Shown one piece after another: positions 1 to 8,350 of a DNA stretch of 64,000 nucleotides. Source of the DNA: Allobosea lathyri (GTDB lineage Bacteria; Pseudomonadota; Alphaproteobacteria; Rhizobiales; Beijerinckiaceae). The translations under genes were made by a program, and so were the position numbers. Location of the stretch: assembly GCF_900108245.1 (NCBI RefSeq), contig NZ_FNUY01000004.1, forward strand, positions 186,001 through 250,000, in the 5' to 3' direction. The notes below the pieces were generated by a model that saw nothing but the letters and a program-made list of their open reading frames with translations, made no database searches and was not told where the DNA came from. Position 1 is the first letter of the stretch; every line of letters starts with the position of its first letter.

Positions 1-601
1 GCTTCTCCCAGAAGCGGCGATAGCTCTCGCCCGTGCTCTCGTTTGGATCGACGAACATCCGGTGATGCTGTCCCTTTATCTCGGCGAGGCTGTATCCGAT
101 CGCCTGCAGGAAGTTGTCGTTGGCGTCGAGCACCGTGCCGTCGAGGCCGAACTCGATCACCGCCTGCGATTTCCGGATCGCCGCGACCTGTCCCTCGAAA
201 TTCGCGATCAGCCCCTTGGTCGCCGTGATGTCGGTCGCGAATTTGATGACCTTCACCGGCTTTCCGGAGCGATTGAGGATCGGCGTGTAGACCGCCTGCA
301 GCCAGATCTGCTTGCCGCCCTTGCCGACGCGAAGGAACTGCGCCTCCATCGCCTCGCCGCGATTCAGCCGCGACCAGAACGACTTGTATTCGTCCGACGC
401 GCGATAGCCGGCCTCGACGAACATGCCATGATGCTTGCCGATGATCTCCTCGCGGGAATAGCCGACGACATTGAGAAAACCGGCATTGGCTTCGAGGATC
501 TGGCCATTCAGATCGAACTCGATAACCGCTTGCGATCGACGAATAGCGGCCGCCTCCCCGGCGGAATTGCCGCGGGCGCTCTCAAAAAAACCGAATGTCA
601 T
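1..601 (-). CDS. PAS-domain methyl-accepting chemotaxis-type sensor (N-terminal part)
   Basis: The reading frame starts at an ATG (complement of 599-601) and runs off the left edge without a stop, giving about 200 residues. Two successive PAS domains are visible. Each carries the same signature: 'SQAVIEF-LNG' followed by 'ILEANAGFLNVVGYSREEI' in the first (about residues 15-125), and 'VLDANDNFLQAIGYSLAEI' in the second (from about residue 140). The 'GKHHGMFV' and 'GQHHRMFV' stretches are typical of the BdlA/Aer-like cytoplasmic chemoreceptors of Rhizobiales. In that family the missing C-terminus is usually an MCP signalling domain, so the role is probably intracellular redox or energy sensing coupled to CheA, or to biofilm dispersal. 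The signalling domain itself lies outside the window, so a histidine kinase or GGDEF output is not excluded. AT-rich sequence upstream (about 660-790) probably holds its promoter. Confidence 0.85.
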   Translation of the reverse strand, partial: MTFGFFESARGNSAGEAAAIRRSQAVIEFDLNGQILEANAGFLNVVGYSREEIIGKHHGMFVEAGYRASDEYKSFWSRLNRGEAMEAQFLRVGKGGKQIWLQAVYTPILNRSGKPVKVIKFATDITATKGLIANFEGQVAAIRKSQAVIEFGLDGTVLDANDNFLQAIGYSLAEIKGQHHRMFVDPNESTGESYRRFWEK

Positions 602-1050
602 GGACGGTATCCACTGCGGAAGGCGTTGCTGTGATGGGACGATGACGTAAGGTCGCCGTGCAGCCGCGTTTTGCAGTCAATTTATTTCAAATTGGTCAAT
701 CGAGATTCTGAAAATCGGCCATATTTGCCTCAGGAGATAAAATACCTCCGCGAAACCCTGCGTTAGCGGAAGAATTGGCCCTAGAATACTTAATGAATGA
801 AATACCCGATTATAGAAAACCCGGCGGCTCGCCTGAGCGTCGCGAGCCCTGACGAAAACGGCCCCGCATCACTGCGGAGCCGTCTTCCATCGGGAGCTAG
901 TGGTAGCTCGACCTCGGATGCCGCAAGTCTGGCCTGGGCAGGCCAGCAGCGAGCGACATGTCTGCCTTACGCCATCGAGAGGGCCTGAGCCACTGTCAAT
1001 CACGGGGCAGATGGCGCGCCCTCATCGATATGGCGGACCGCAACCGAAGA
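602..1050. other. intergenic region with promoter-like AT-rich stretch and a terminator
   Basis: No convincing gene is seen here. About 660-790 is clearly more AT-rich than its surroundings and lies just upstream of the minus-strand chemoreceptor, so it probably carries that gene's promoter. The 850-883 hairpin is a terminator for the small minus-strand gene that ends at 1051. Short open frames on the plus strand here have biased composition and no ribosome binding site. Confidence 0.5.
850..883 (-). terminator. Rho-independent terminator of the 87-aa hypothetical gene
   Basis: Arms 858-867 and 874-883 form a 10-bp stem with a 6-nt loop. The one mismatch on the plus strand becomes a G-U wobble in the minus-strand RNA, which is then followed by four U residues (complement of 854-857). 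The polarity therefore fits termination of minus-strand transcription from the gene ending at 1051. Confidence 0.6.
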
Positions 1051-1314
1051 TCAGTCGATCATCGCCACCAAGGTGCACGATGAATAGCCGCTCAGAACCT
1101 TGTTCATTTTCGCGTCGGTGACGCCGCCGCCCCGTTTGATGGCCATAAGGCGAGCAATCAGGGTGTCCGACACGCCTGTCGACTGGCCAATTTTGGTGCT
1201 GCCTTTGAGGAAGCGAACCGATGTGAATTTTGCACCGGCAGGAATCCCTGCCTCGACGAGTACGGCTTTGGTCCATGTCGCGATTTCGGGCAGTGTGATC
1301 GTTATCTCGGCCAT
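1051..1314 (-). CDS. small hypothetical protein, 87 aa
   Basis: I do not recognise this protein. It begins MAEITITLPEIATWTKAVLV and ends near 'KVLSGYSSCTLVAMID'. It is preceded by a good ribosome binding site (GGAG, 5-6 nt from the ATG at 1314) and followed by a terminator-like hairpin at 850-883. Composition is mixed hydrophobic and basic, with no signal peptide or membrane helix, so it is probably a small cytoplasmic protein. The same frame stays open to 1797, but that extension lacks a ribosome binding site and reads as noise, so I start at 1314. It sits alone, with no operon partner that would suggest a function. Confidence 0.6.
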   Translation of the reverse strand: MAEITITLPEIATWTKAVLVEAGIPAGAKFTSVRFLKGSTKIGQSTGVSDTLIARLMAIKRGGGVTDAKMNKVLSGYSSCTLVAMID

Positions 1315-1528
1315 TGTGTCTCCGTTTCTGGATTGCCTATGGCACAACGGGATCAGGGCACCAATGAAATATGCCGCCGAACTCGTCCGAACGCAATTCA
1401 TGTGGGCGGTCCGGCGGATCTGGCGAAGCCCCAGACAGCAATCGGACGCAGGCCACAGGCTCAGCTTCGCGCATTGCCCCAGACCACGTCCCTCAATGCG
1501 ACGCATCTGATCCGATTTGCTATCGTAA

Positions 1529-1550
1529 GGGCCGCCCTTTGGGCGGCCTT
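1529..1550 (+). terminator. GC-rich hairpin, possible terminator
   Basis: Arms 1530-1537 and 1541-1548 (GGCCGCCC/GGGCGGCC) enclose a 3-nt loop and are followed on the plus strand by TTGCTTT. The orientation suggests termination of a plus-strand transcript, but no plus-strand gene is recognised upstream. It may end an unrecognised short RNA, or belong to the leader of the minus-strand gene at 1314. Confidence 0.35.
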
Positions 1551-1584
1551 GCTTTATGTGCCGCAGACGGCTGGAAATGGTCAC

Positions 1585-1728
1585 ATGAATTGGCTCACGC
1601 TTGCGGTCGCGGCATTCGCCCTTGCCCTGCTCGTTCTGATCGTCTCGGGCCTCGGCGATGCGCCCTGCCAGGACGGCGACTGGGATGCCAGCAGCGAGGC
1701 TTGCATAGCGGAGGCACCGGGCCCCTGA
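1585..1728 (+). CDS. putative 47-aa membrane or secreted peptide
   Basis: The frame MNWLTLAVAAFALALLVLIV starts with a clear hydrophobic helix. A short acidic tail with two cysteines (CQDGDWDASSEAC) follows and ends at 1728. The shape fits a single-pass or exported micropeptide with one possible disulfide. The ribosome binding site is weak (GGAAATGG upstream of the ATG). It ends 10 bp before the convergent membrane-protein gene at 1739. There is no homology argument. It could be fortuitous, and I give it only moderate-to-low weight. Confidence 0.35.
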   Translation: MNWLTLAVAAFALALLVLIVSGLGDAPCQDGDWDASSEACIAEAPGP

Positions 1729-1738
1729 GGCGCCGCGA

Positions 1739-2221
1739 TCAGCCTGTTCGCTCCAGCCGTTCGAAGACGTAGGCGCCGACATAGCCGTAGATTGCATGGC
1801 CGACGAGGCTCATGAAGGAGAGGCGCGGCACGTCGAGAAGCAGGAAGGCCTGGCCGGCCAGCGGCGCAAAGAAGCCCAGCGCGATGAAATAGGTGATCAC
1901 GCCCCAGATCCAGCCAGCGGCCGGCATGCCGAAGCTCTTCACCCAGCGTGTCAGCCCGTAATAGCCGAGCGGGTAGAACAGGAAGCCGGTGAGGAAGTGC
2001 AGCAGCTTTGCCATCGGCGTCGACAGCGTCAACCCCAGTTGATGGGCGAACAGCGCCTTGACCAGTTCCGGCGGTTCGAGCGGATATTCCGCGAACCAGG
2101 CTGTTGGAACCGCCGAGAATAGCTCCCAGAAACCGAGCCCGGCAAAGCCGCCGAGCGCGAGGTTGATGACGGCACGCGATGAGGGAAGGGCCAGCCCCCG
2201 GGGCATGGTTGTTGTGGTCAT
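1739..2221 (-). CDS. small integral membrane protein, 160 aa
   Basis: Four hydrophobic segments are evident: around residues 18-40, 70-92, 100-120 and 130-152. They carry features such as 'GFLFYPLGYYGLTRW' and 'WGVITYFIALGFFAPLAG'. The protein looks like a conserved hypothetical inner-membrane protein of proteobacteria. I cannot name a reaction. The N-terminus MTTTTMPRGLALP is short and cytosolic-looking. The gene is 24 bp downstream of the TPR protein gene on the same strand and may be co-transcribed with it. Nothing in the sequence shows regulation. Confidence 0.75.
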   Translation of the reverse strand: MTTTTMPRGLALPSSRAVINLALGGFAGLGFWELFSAVPTAWFAEYPLEPPELVKALFAHQLGLTLSTPMAKLLHFLTGFLFYPLGYYGLTRWVKSFGMPAAGWIWGVITYFIALGFFAPLAGQAFLLLDVPRLSFMSLVGHAIYGYVGAYVFERLERTG

Positions 2222-2245
2222 GGTGGTTATGTCCTGTGCTGATCG

Positions 2246-3631
2246 TCAATGCGCGATGGCGATGGGCGTCGCGGCGACTGCAAATGCCGCCGCGCGGCCG
2301 ATCGGCCGGTTTCGCAGCATGGCGAGGCGGCGGGCGGCATAGAGGTTCGACCCGCCCCGCCGGGCGATGCGCTCCCCCAGAACGGTCGCCGCATGCTCAT
2401 GGCTGCCGGAGCGGATCAGGCTTTCGATATAGGCCTGCTCGAACAGATCGCGCTGGGCATGGCTGCCGCCGATCACGACGAGCCCATGCCGCGCCGCGCC
2501 GAGCAACCGCGTCGCCTCGGCATAGTCGCCCTCGTGGAAGGCGAGCAGTCCGAAGGCCGCAAGCGCGCCATTGCGGGCCGCCTCGCGCCGTTCGCCGCTG
2601 GGATGGGTGTGGCAGTCCTCGACCAGCGTGCGGGCGATCGTTTCGGCACCGTCCGTCCGGCCAGCGCCGAGCAGGGAAAGGGCATAATGCAGATCGGCGA
2701 AAACCAGACGTCCATCGCCGACCCGGTTCTCGGCACGCGCAGCGAGTTCCTCCCAGCGCGTACCGACATCGACACCGGCATATTCGAGGCGGGCCAGCAG
2801 CGACGCGCCATTGGCGATGTCGCGGAAATCGTCGGCGGCCTCGCCCCTTATGTCGTTGTCGTAAAGGCGCAGAACTTCGCTGGTTTCCCCACGCTCCAGC
2901 CGGAACAGCGCGAGATGCCAGACGATATGGAAGCGCAGATTGTTGGCATGGGCCCAGTTTCGGGAGTTGCCGAGCCAGGCGACGCCCTCATCGGCCCGGC
3001 CGGTCATCTCCAGCACATGCGCGACGGCATGACGGCCCCAGGCGTCGCGCGGGCTCAAGGCGACGGCGTGGCGCCCGGTGCGTTCCGCCTCGGCATAGAA
3101 GCCCTGCTCTTCCAGCGCGAAGGCGTAGCAGCCGTTCACATAGCCGGCGAGCGGGTGGCTGTCGGCGAAGTCCGGCGCGACGCGGCGCAGGCTCGCCAGC
3201 ATCTCGGCCTGATCGCCGAGCATGAAGCGGATGCCATGGGCGAGCTTCAGCGCCAGCACATCGAATGGGTGAGCCTCCAGGATCATCTCGAGGCGATGGG
3301 CAGCCTGCCGGGGCGCATCCGCCAGCCAGAGCGCCAGAGCCTCCGCAACCATGCGCTCGCGCCGGGTCACGGGGCGCCGCGCCATCGCCGCATGGGCGGT
3401 CGCGAGGCAGTTCCGCGCCGCGCCGACCAGTTCGGGCTTGGCCAGGGACAGCAGCATCAGGCCCTTGGTGGCATGCGCCAATGCGAAATCGGGATCGGCC
3501 TGAAGCGTGCGGGCGAGATGCTCGGGCGTCGCGGCCGCATGGGCCAGCGCAGCTTCCAGCGTGTCGTTCCAGGCCAATCGCGCGGCATCGTTCGCGACGG
3601 TGACGCGGTCGCCTGAAAGATCGTGAAACAT
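2246..3631 (-). CDS. TTC38-like tetratricopeptide repeat protein
   Basis: This 461-aa soluble protein is rich in alanine helices of TPR type. It carries the hallmark of the TTC38 family, 'WGRHAVAHVLEMTGRADEGV' near residue 200, followed by a 'HIVWHLALFRLERGE' helix pair. Family members are scaffold-like, with no known enzymatic activity; in bacteria they are annotated only by similarity to human TTC38. Start and length fit the family (about 440-470 aa). It is followed 24 bp later by the small membrane-protein gene, possibly as a two-gene unit. The role is unknown; the context does not help beyond that pairing. Confidence 0.8.
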   Translation of the reverse strand: MFHDLSGDRVTVANDAARLAWNDTLEAALAHAAATPEHLARTLQADPDFALAHATKGLMLLSLAKPELVGAARNCLATAHAAMARRPVTRRERMVAEALALWLADAPRQAAHRLEMILEAHPFDVLALKLAHGIRFMLGDQAEMLASLRRVAPDFADSHPLAGYVNGCYAFALEEQGFYAEAERTGRHAVALSPRDAWGRHAVAHVLEMTGRADEGVAWLGNSRNWAHANNLRFHIVWHLALFRLERGETSEVLRLYDNDIRGEAADDFRDIANGASLLARLEYAGVDVGTRWEELAARAENRVGDGRLVFADLHYALSLLGAGRTDGAETIARTLVEDCHTHPSGERREAARNGALAAFGLLAFHEGDYAEATRLLGAARHGLVVIGGSHAQRDLFEQAYIESLIRSGSHEHAATVLGERIARRGGSNLYAARRLAMLRNRPIGRAAAFAVAATPIAIAH

Positions 3632-3702
3632 CGGATCACTCCCTTGAAGCGCCTCGAAGGGCGCACTGTCGAGGAGTTCGCGTGCGAGCGATCAAACGGA
3701 CA

Positions 3703-4902
3703 TCAACTCGCTTCACGGACCCGTGTTGGCGGAGCCATCTGGGATGACGGCTCCAGAGCGGGCGGCACTGCTTTGACCGCCGGAGCCGATCCCGACCAGG
3801 GCGCGCTCTTGAACCAGCCGACTACGATCGCGACACCAAGGATCGCGCCAAAGCCGACGAGATTGGTCAGCGCCACGCTGAGTTCGGTACGGCCGGCCAT
3901 GTCGGCGATCGTGCCGGCAAGTCTTGCGAAGACGACGCTGGCGAGGAAGGTCGCGAGCGACTGCCGGCCGATCAGGATGAGAAGATGGCCGACACCGCTA
4001 TCGAGCCGCTGGCGGTACGGCTCGATCAGGCTGAGCACGAGATAGGCCAGAGCCAGGAAATGAAGCACGCGCAGGACATGCAGGCTGCTCTTCTCGCTGC
4101 CCGGAAGGAGTTGGTCGCGCAGCGCCTGCATTGCCGGCCAGTGCTCCAATATGCCCCAGAAGGACAGTGGCACGCTGAGCAGCAGGAACACGGCGGCGAC
4201 CATCATCAGGCGGCGCTCTCCGAGCTGCGGCGCCTGCAGCCAGCCCATGCCGAAGAAGAAGCCGAGGAAGAAGATCAGCTGCCAGGCAAAGGGATTGAGG
4301 AACCAGCCGGAGCCGTTCCAGGGATTGCCGGGCAGGTTGAGATCGACAGTCCAGACCAGCGCATAAAGCAGCGCGACCATCAGGAACGGCAGCGTCTCGT
4401 GCACCCGGCGCAACGCCATCGCGACCGGCACCAGCGCCAGAATGACCAGATACATCGGCAGGATGTCGAGATAATCGGGCTGCCAGGTCAGCGTGACCAA
4501 GCCAAGCAGCGCGCTTTCAGGATCGCTCAGCAGCGGCGCGAACTGGCTCGCGACGACGGCAAGGCCGATCCAGCGATCCAGAAGTGCAGCAATGCCGACG
4601 AGAGCCAGAACCAGGCCCAGCTGCGCCCAGTAGACCTGCCAGATCCGCAGGAGAATGCGCGCCGCGCCGAGCAACAGGCCACGCCGCACGAACACCGCGC
4701 CGAAAGCGATGGAGCTCGCGAGCCCCGAGCAGAAAACGAAGAGCTCCGCGCCGGACGAAAAGCCGAAGCGCGCCGGAATGAGGCCGTTCCAGCTGTTCTC
4801 CGGCATATGCGCCACGAAGATGATCAGCATGGTCAGGCCCCGAAAGAAATCGAGGCGTTCGTCGCGCGGGCGCTTGAGCGGTCTTGGCTGCATCTGCGCC
4901 AT
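3703..4902 (-). CDS. opgC: OpgC-type membrane acyltransferase
   Basis: A 399-aa polytopic protein of about ten helices. It opens with 'RDERLDFFRGLTMLIIFVAH', the typical N-terminus of OpgC proteins, which transfer succinyl or similar acyl groups onto osmoregulated periplasmic glucans at the inner membrane. The early helices carry 'FSSGAELFVFCSGLASS', which also matches the family, and the length is normal (about 380-400 aa). The ATG overlaps the stop of the upstream thiamine-diphosphate enzyme gene by one base (TGATG), implying translational coupling. That is an unusual partner, because opgC is usually alone or near opgGH. The glucan assignment is by family; a different acylated envelope glycan is possible. 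Confidence 0.85.
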   Translation of the reverse strand: MAQMQPRPLKRPRDERLDFFRGLTMLIIFVAHMPENSWNGLIPARFGFSSGAELFVFCSGLASSIAFGAVFVRRGLLLGAARILLRIWQVYWAQLGLVLALVGIAALLDRWIGLAVVASQFAPLLSDPESALLGLVTLTWQPDYLDILPMYLVILALVPVAMALRRVHETLPFLMVALLYALVWTVDLNLPGNPWNGSGWFLNPFAWQLIFFLGFFFGMGWLQAPQLGERRLMMVAAVFLLLSVPLSFWGILEHWPAMQALRDQLLPGSEKSSLHVLRVLHFLALAYLVLSLIEPYRQRLDSGVGHLLILIGRQSLATFLASVVFARLAGTIADMAGRTELSVALTNLVGFGAILGVAIVVGWFKSAPWSGSAPAVKAVPPALEPSSQMAPPTRVREAS

Positions 4903-6551
4903 CAGAACGCTCCCTCATAGCTCTGGGCGTCGATCCGGCAGGCCAAGATCGTGAAGCCATCGCGCCGGAACGCCGCGCTCGCCTCGCGGGCAAGGCCGTC
5001 GCGATCGCGAACCATGACGCCGTGCCCGCCCATGGCATGGGCGACCGCAACGAAATTGGTCGCGCCGAAATCGACCCCGGCGCGGGCCAGACCAAGCTGG
5101 CGCTGCTTCAGGGCGATCAGTCCGAGGCTTTCGTCGACGAGCACCGCGATGACGACGGGAACCGCGAGGTCGCGCAGGGTTGCAAGCTCTCCCAGCACCA
5201 TTTCGAGGCCGGCATCGCCAACGACGCAAAGCGTCGGCTGTCCCGAGCCCAGCGCCGCGCCGATGGCGAGCGGCAGTGCGCAACCCACGGTGCAAAGACC
5301 GGTCGATTGCAGCAGGCGACGCGGACCATCGCAGCGCCACATCTGGCTGAGCAGGATCCGGTGGGCGCCGGAATCGGCCGTAGTGATCGTGCCGACCGGT
5401 GCAACCTCCCGGAGGACCTCGAAGACGCTGTGAGGCCCCCAAGTGGCAGGAGGAGCAAACGCTGCCTGAAAGGCGGCACGGACAACCGCCGGCTTCCCCT
5501 CACGCCAGGCAATCTGCGGCGCCGCACCATCGACAAGCCGCGAAAGGATGGTGCCGACATGCCCCTCCAGCACAAGGCTCGCGCTGTGCATGCCATGCGC
5601 CATGTCCTGCGCGACGATGTCGATGACACGCTTGCTCGCCGGCCACGGATGCCGCCAGCCCTGTCGCATCTCGATTGGATCGTACCCGGCCAGCACGATA
5701 AGATCGGCCTCGTCGATCAGCGGGTGCACGATCGCATCGGCCTTCGGCGAGAGCCCGACAGCGCCGATGACACGAGGGTCATCTTCCGCAATCAGCCCCT
5801 TGGCCTTGTAGGTCGTCAGCAGGGGTGCACCGGTCTGCGACAGGAAGCGGTCGAGAACCGCCGCAGCGCCTTCATTGACCAGATCGAGCCCGGCAATCAC
5901 CAGCGGCTTCGTCGCGGCCGCGATCATGGCGCGGGCGACGGAGAGGTCGGCCGGCACGGAACGCAACGGCCTCGGCGCGACCGGCATCGCGCGGCGTGCC
6001 GTGCGTGTCTCGGCGACAGCGATCGGCAGATCGATATGGACGGGTCCCGGTCGGCCGCGCAGCGCGATGGCGAGCGCTTTTTCGACCACGAGGTCTTCCG
6101 TGCCGGGCGCCGCGCGGAAGCTCGCCTTCACCAGCGGGCGCAATACCGCCTGATGGTCGAAGACCTGATGCGTGTAGCTCTCGGCCAATGCTTGATCGAC
6201 GCAGCCGGTGATGAAGATCAGCGGCACCCTGTCCTGGTGCGCGTTGGCGACGACATTGACCGCGTTGGCGACGCCGGGCCCCAGCGTCGCCACCAGCACG
6301 GGAAGCGCACCCGTCGCATGCCACAGCCCTTCCGCCATGAAACCCGCGGCATTCTCATGCTTGGCAAGCAGGAAGCGGATGCCCGCGCGTTCCAGAGCAT
6401 CGACCAGAGCCAGAACCTCGCCGCCGGGGATACCGAAGGCGTGGGTCGCACCTGCCGCCGCGAGCCGGGCGGCCATGAGGTCGGCGCCGGTCACGAGATC
6501 GGCAACGCCCGCGTCCGGCATCTGCTCTGGTGACAGCAAATCGTGGCGCAT
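4902..6551 (-). CDS. thiamine-diphosphate-dependent enzyme, acetolactate-synthase-like
   Basis: This 549-aa protein has the three-domain layout of the ALS/benzoylformate-decarboxylase superfamily. The N-terminal Pyr domain has 'THAFGIPGGEVLALVDALE' and the catalytic-Glu region 'AKHENAAGFMAEG'. A central Rossmann-like domain follows, then a C-terminal PP domain with 'VVGDAGLEMVLGELATLRD'. The usual GDG...NN metal/ThDP motif reads GDA...VD here, so the Asn pair is altered and the substrate cannot be guessed. The start at 6551 is chosen because AAGGGGAAG lies just upstream; an in-frame ATG at 6575 lacks this. It ends in a one-base stop/start overlap with opgC. Candidate roles are 2-oxoacid decarboxylation or carboligation; it is unlikely to be housekeeping IlvB. 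Confidence 0.8.
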   Translation of the reverse strand: MRHDLLSPEQMPDAGVADLVTGADLMAARLAAAGATHAFGIPGGEVLALVDALERAGIRFLLAKHENAAGFMAEGLWHATGALPVLVATLGPGVANAVNVVANAHQDRVPLIFITGCVDQALAESYTHQVFDHQAVLRPLVKASFRAAPGTEDLVVEKALAIALRGRPGPVHIDLPIAVAETRTARRAMPVAPRPLRSVPADLSVARAMIAAATKPLVIAGLDLVNEGAAAVLDRFLSQTGAPLLTTYKAKGLIAEDDPRVIGAVGLSPKADAIVHPLIDEADLIVLAGYDPIEMRQGWRHPWPASKRVIDIVAQDMAHGMHSASLVLEGHVGTILSRLVDGAAPQIAWREGKPAVVRAAFQAAFAPPATWGPHSVFEVLREVAPVGTITTADSGAHRILLSQMWRCDGPRRLLQSTGLCTVGCALPLAIGAALGSGQPTLCVVGDAGLEMVLGELATLRDLAVPVVIAVLVDESLGLIALKQRQLGLARAGVDFGATNFVAVAHAMGGHGVMVRDRDGLAREASAAFRRDGFTILACRIDAQSYEGAF

Positions 6552-6623
6552 GGCTTCCCCTTGGGCGATCCGCACACGCGGCCCGAAGGGGTAATCGCGC
6601 GTTGGCGCGTTTCGGTTACCGCA

Positions 6624-7529
6624 TCACGGAAAAGTGAGCTTCGCTCCCGTCGCTGCCACGGGCGCGCCGGTTGGCATGGCAACTCTCCAGGCCCGCTCGA
6701 CCCAGGTCGGATCCGCATAATGCCCACCCGGATGCAGGCATAATTCGAGACGCGCCGGCCCCGAACAGCCCGAGGCCGCCCGGCAGGACAACGTGGCCGG
6801 TGGCTCTGCACTGCGGACATCCGCCGCCCAGGACGCCGTACAGCCCGGCGCCAGGATCGCGAGACTCTTGAAGACATCGCCCTGCTTGTAGCCCTGGCGC
6901 AGCGAGCGTCCGGCCAGCGGCACGGTCGGATCGCTCGTGCCGTGAAAATGAACGAGGTTCGGCCGTGGTTCCGCGCAATCGGCAGGCAGAGGCTCCCAGA
7001 AGGCGCCGGCAATCGGCGCGAAGGCGTGGAATCGCGTCGGCATCCGGCAGGCGAGATTCCAGACCATCGAAGCGCCCTGCGAGAAGCCGCTGGCCATCAT
7101 AGCGTCGGGATCAACAGCAAAGCGCCGCACGACATCGTCCAGAACCTGCGCGACGAAAGCGAATTCGTCGCGATGATGTCCCGGCGATCCCGGATAGGAC
7201 CAGGTCTTGCCCATTCCATCAGGCGCGATCAGCGCAACGCCGAGACGGCGCGCGACATCGACGAGTCCCTGATCGGACATGGTCTCGTCGGCGGAGCCCT
7301 GCCAGCCGTGGAAGAACATGATCGCGCCGGGCCGTCGTCCGGCCGCCGTCGGGGGCGGGAGCATGACCCGGTAAAAGCCGCCCTCAACCTGGCAGCCGCC
7401 CTCGGTGGGACATGAGTCCACGGCCTTGCCGGCGAGTGGCAGGTTCTGCGCGCTGACCATCGCGGCGGGGGTAACAAAAGCAGCGATCGACGCCGCGATC
7501 GAAAGCGTGAGACGCGCTAGTGCCGACAT
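6624..7529 (-). CDS. secreted polyhydroxybutyrate-depolymerase/feruloyl-esterase-like hydrolase (LpqC family)
   Basis: A 301-aa alpha/beta hydrolase with a cleavable signal peptide (MSALARLTLSIAASIAAFV...AQ). It has oxyanion-region 'MFFHGWQGSADE' and nucleophile elbow 'GFSQGASM' (G-x-S-x-G). The acid sits in 'HFHGTSDPTVP' and the catalytic His in 'LHPGGHY'. This pattern is typical of COG3509 esterases, which act in the periplasm or outside the cell on hydroxyalkanoate or aromatic esters. I start at 7529 because this ATG precedes the signal peptide and has AGGAAGG upstream; the in-frame extension to 7703 lacks such support. Several Cys (SCPTEGGC, CSGPARLELC) suggest disulfides. It is divergent from the ECF sigma gene. 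Confidence 0.85.
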   Translation of the reverse strand: MSALARLTLSIAASIAAFVTPAAMVSAQNLPLAGKAVDSCPTEGGCQVEGGFYRVMLPPPTAAGRRPGAIMFFHGWQGSADETMSDQGLVDVARRLGVALIAPDGMGKTWSYPGSPGHHRDEFAFVAQVLDDVVRRFAVDPDAMMASGFSQGASMVWNLACRMPTRFHAFAPIAGAFWEPLPADCAEPRPNLVHFHGTSDPTVPLAGRSLRQGYKQGDVFKSLAILAPGCTASWAADVRSAEPPATLSCRAASGCSGPARLELCLHPGGHYADPTWVERAWRVAMPTGAPVAATGAKLTFP

Positions 7530-7683
7530 CTCCGGCGACCTTCCTGCAACCGCTCGCGCAAGCGCTGCTTCCGAGCTGAGGCTAGCGCATATCGGCAGCG
7601 TCGGCATGCCATCGCCGGTCACAGGCTTGTGAGGCGCTGGTCGCCATGCGACGGGATAGGCACTATCCGCCTCCGACGGAAAA

Positions 7684-8271
7684 TTGCGCCAGCCCGTGTC
7701 CATTGACGAACTCGAAACGCAGTTGCGGCCGGCCTTTCTGGCTGGGTTGGGCGGCGACGCGGCCGCCTACCGCCTGTTCCTCGAGACGATCAGCCTGCGC
7801 CTGCGCGGCTATCTGCGCTCGCAACTCGCGCGGGTTGGCCGCCACGAGGCGAGCGAGGCCGAGGATGTCCTCCAGGAGACGCTGCTCGCCTTGCACCTGT
7901 CGCGTCATACCTATGAGCCCGCCAGCCCCGTCACCGCCTGGGCGCATGCGATCGCCCGCTACAAGCTCATAGATCATTTGCGGCGCTCAGGGCGCCATGC
8001 CGCCAATCTCCCGATCGACGAAGAGGCCTATCAACTGGCTGCGCCCGACACCGTAGCATCGGATGCGCGGCTCGACCTGTCGCGTGCCATGCAGGCCCTG
8101 CCGGAGCGGACGCGCACGCTGATCGACAGGGTCAAGGTCCAGGGTTGCACTATCGCCGAAGCGGCCGGCGCCGCCGGCATGACCGAAACGGCAGCGAAGG
8201 TGGCAATCCATCGCGGACTGCACGCGCTGGCGAGAATCCTGACGAAACGAGGCCCCCGGGCGGAGCCATGA
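7684..8271 (+). CDS. ECF RNA polymerase sigma factor of the SigF/NrsF type
   Basis: A 195-aa sigma-70-family protein. Region 2 contains 'ASEAEDVLQETLLALHLSRH' and 'PVTAWAHAIARYKLIDHLRR'. Region 4 contains 'RTRTLIDRVKVQGCTIAEAA' and 'TETAAKVAIHRGLHALARIL'. Pairing with a downstream NrsF (DUF1109) gene places it with Caulobacter SigF-like factors, which respond to metal or oxidative damage and recognise GTAACC-N16-CGAA promoters. The start codon is uncertain: TTG at 7684 has a weak GACGGAAAA upstream, and an in-frame GTG at 7696 would give a product four residues shorter. A matching promoter candidate lies at 8293-8318. Confidence 0.9.
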   Translation: MRQPVSIDELETQLRPAFLAGLGGDAAAYRLFLETISLRLRGYLRSQLARVGRHEASEAEDVLQETLLALHLSRHTYEPASPVTAWAHAIARYKLIDHLRRSGRHAANLPIDEEAYQLAAPDTVASDARLDLSRAMQALPERTRTLIDRVKVQGCTIAEAAGAAGMTETAAKVAIHRGLHALARILTKRGPRAEP

Positions 8272-8292
8272 CCACCGTGCGACTTCATCGCT

Positions 8293-8318
8293 GTAACGTT
8301 TTGCCGATTTGCTGCGAA
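8293..8318 (+). promoter_or_regulatory. candidate ECF (SigF-type) promoter upstream of nrsF
   Basis: The sequence reads GTAACG, then exactly 16 bp, then CGAA, ending 32 bp before the nrsF start codon. Published Caulobacter SigF promoters have the form GTAACC-N16-CGAA, so this differs at one base of the -35 box. The site lies between the sigma and anti-sigma genes, so the sigma factor could raise its own inhibitor independently of the upstream promoter. The spacing and boxes are read directly; function is inferred. Confidence 0.5.
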
Positions 8319-8350
8319 ATTCCAGAAAACAAGGGCACCTCCGTAGAGAT

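Noticed and set aside
1315..1797. 160-residue N-terminal extension of the 87-aa protein
   Set aside because: The extension crosses a strong hairpin and has no coding character, and the internal ATG has the better ribosome binding site.
4884..6533. 549-codon open frame antisense to the ThDP enzyme gene
   Set aside because: It mirrors the codon pattern of the real gene, has low-complexity Arg/Asp/Gln-rich content, no domain and no ribosome binding site.
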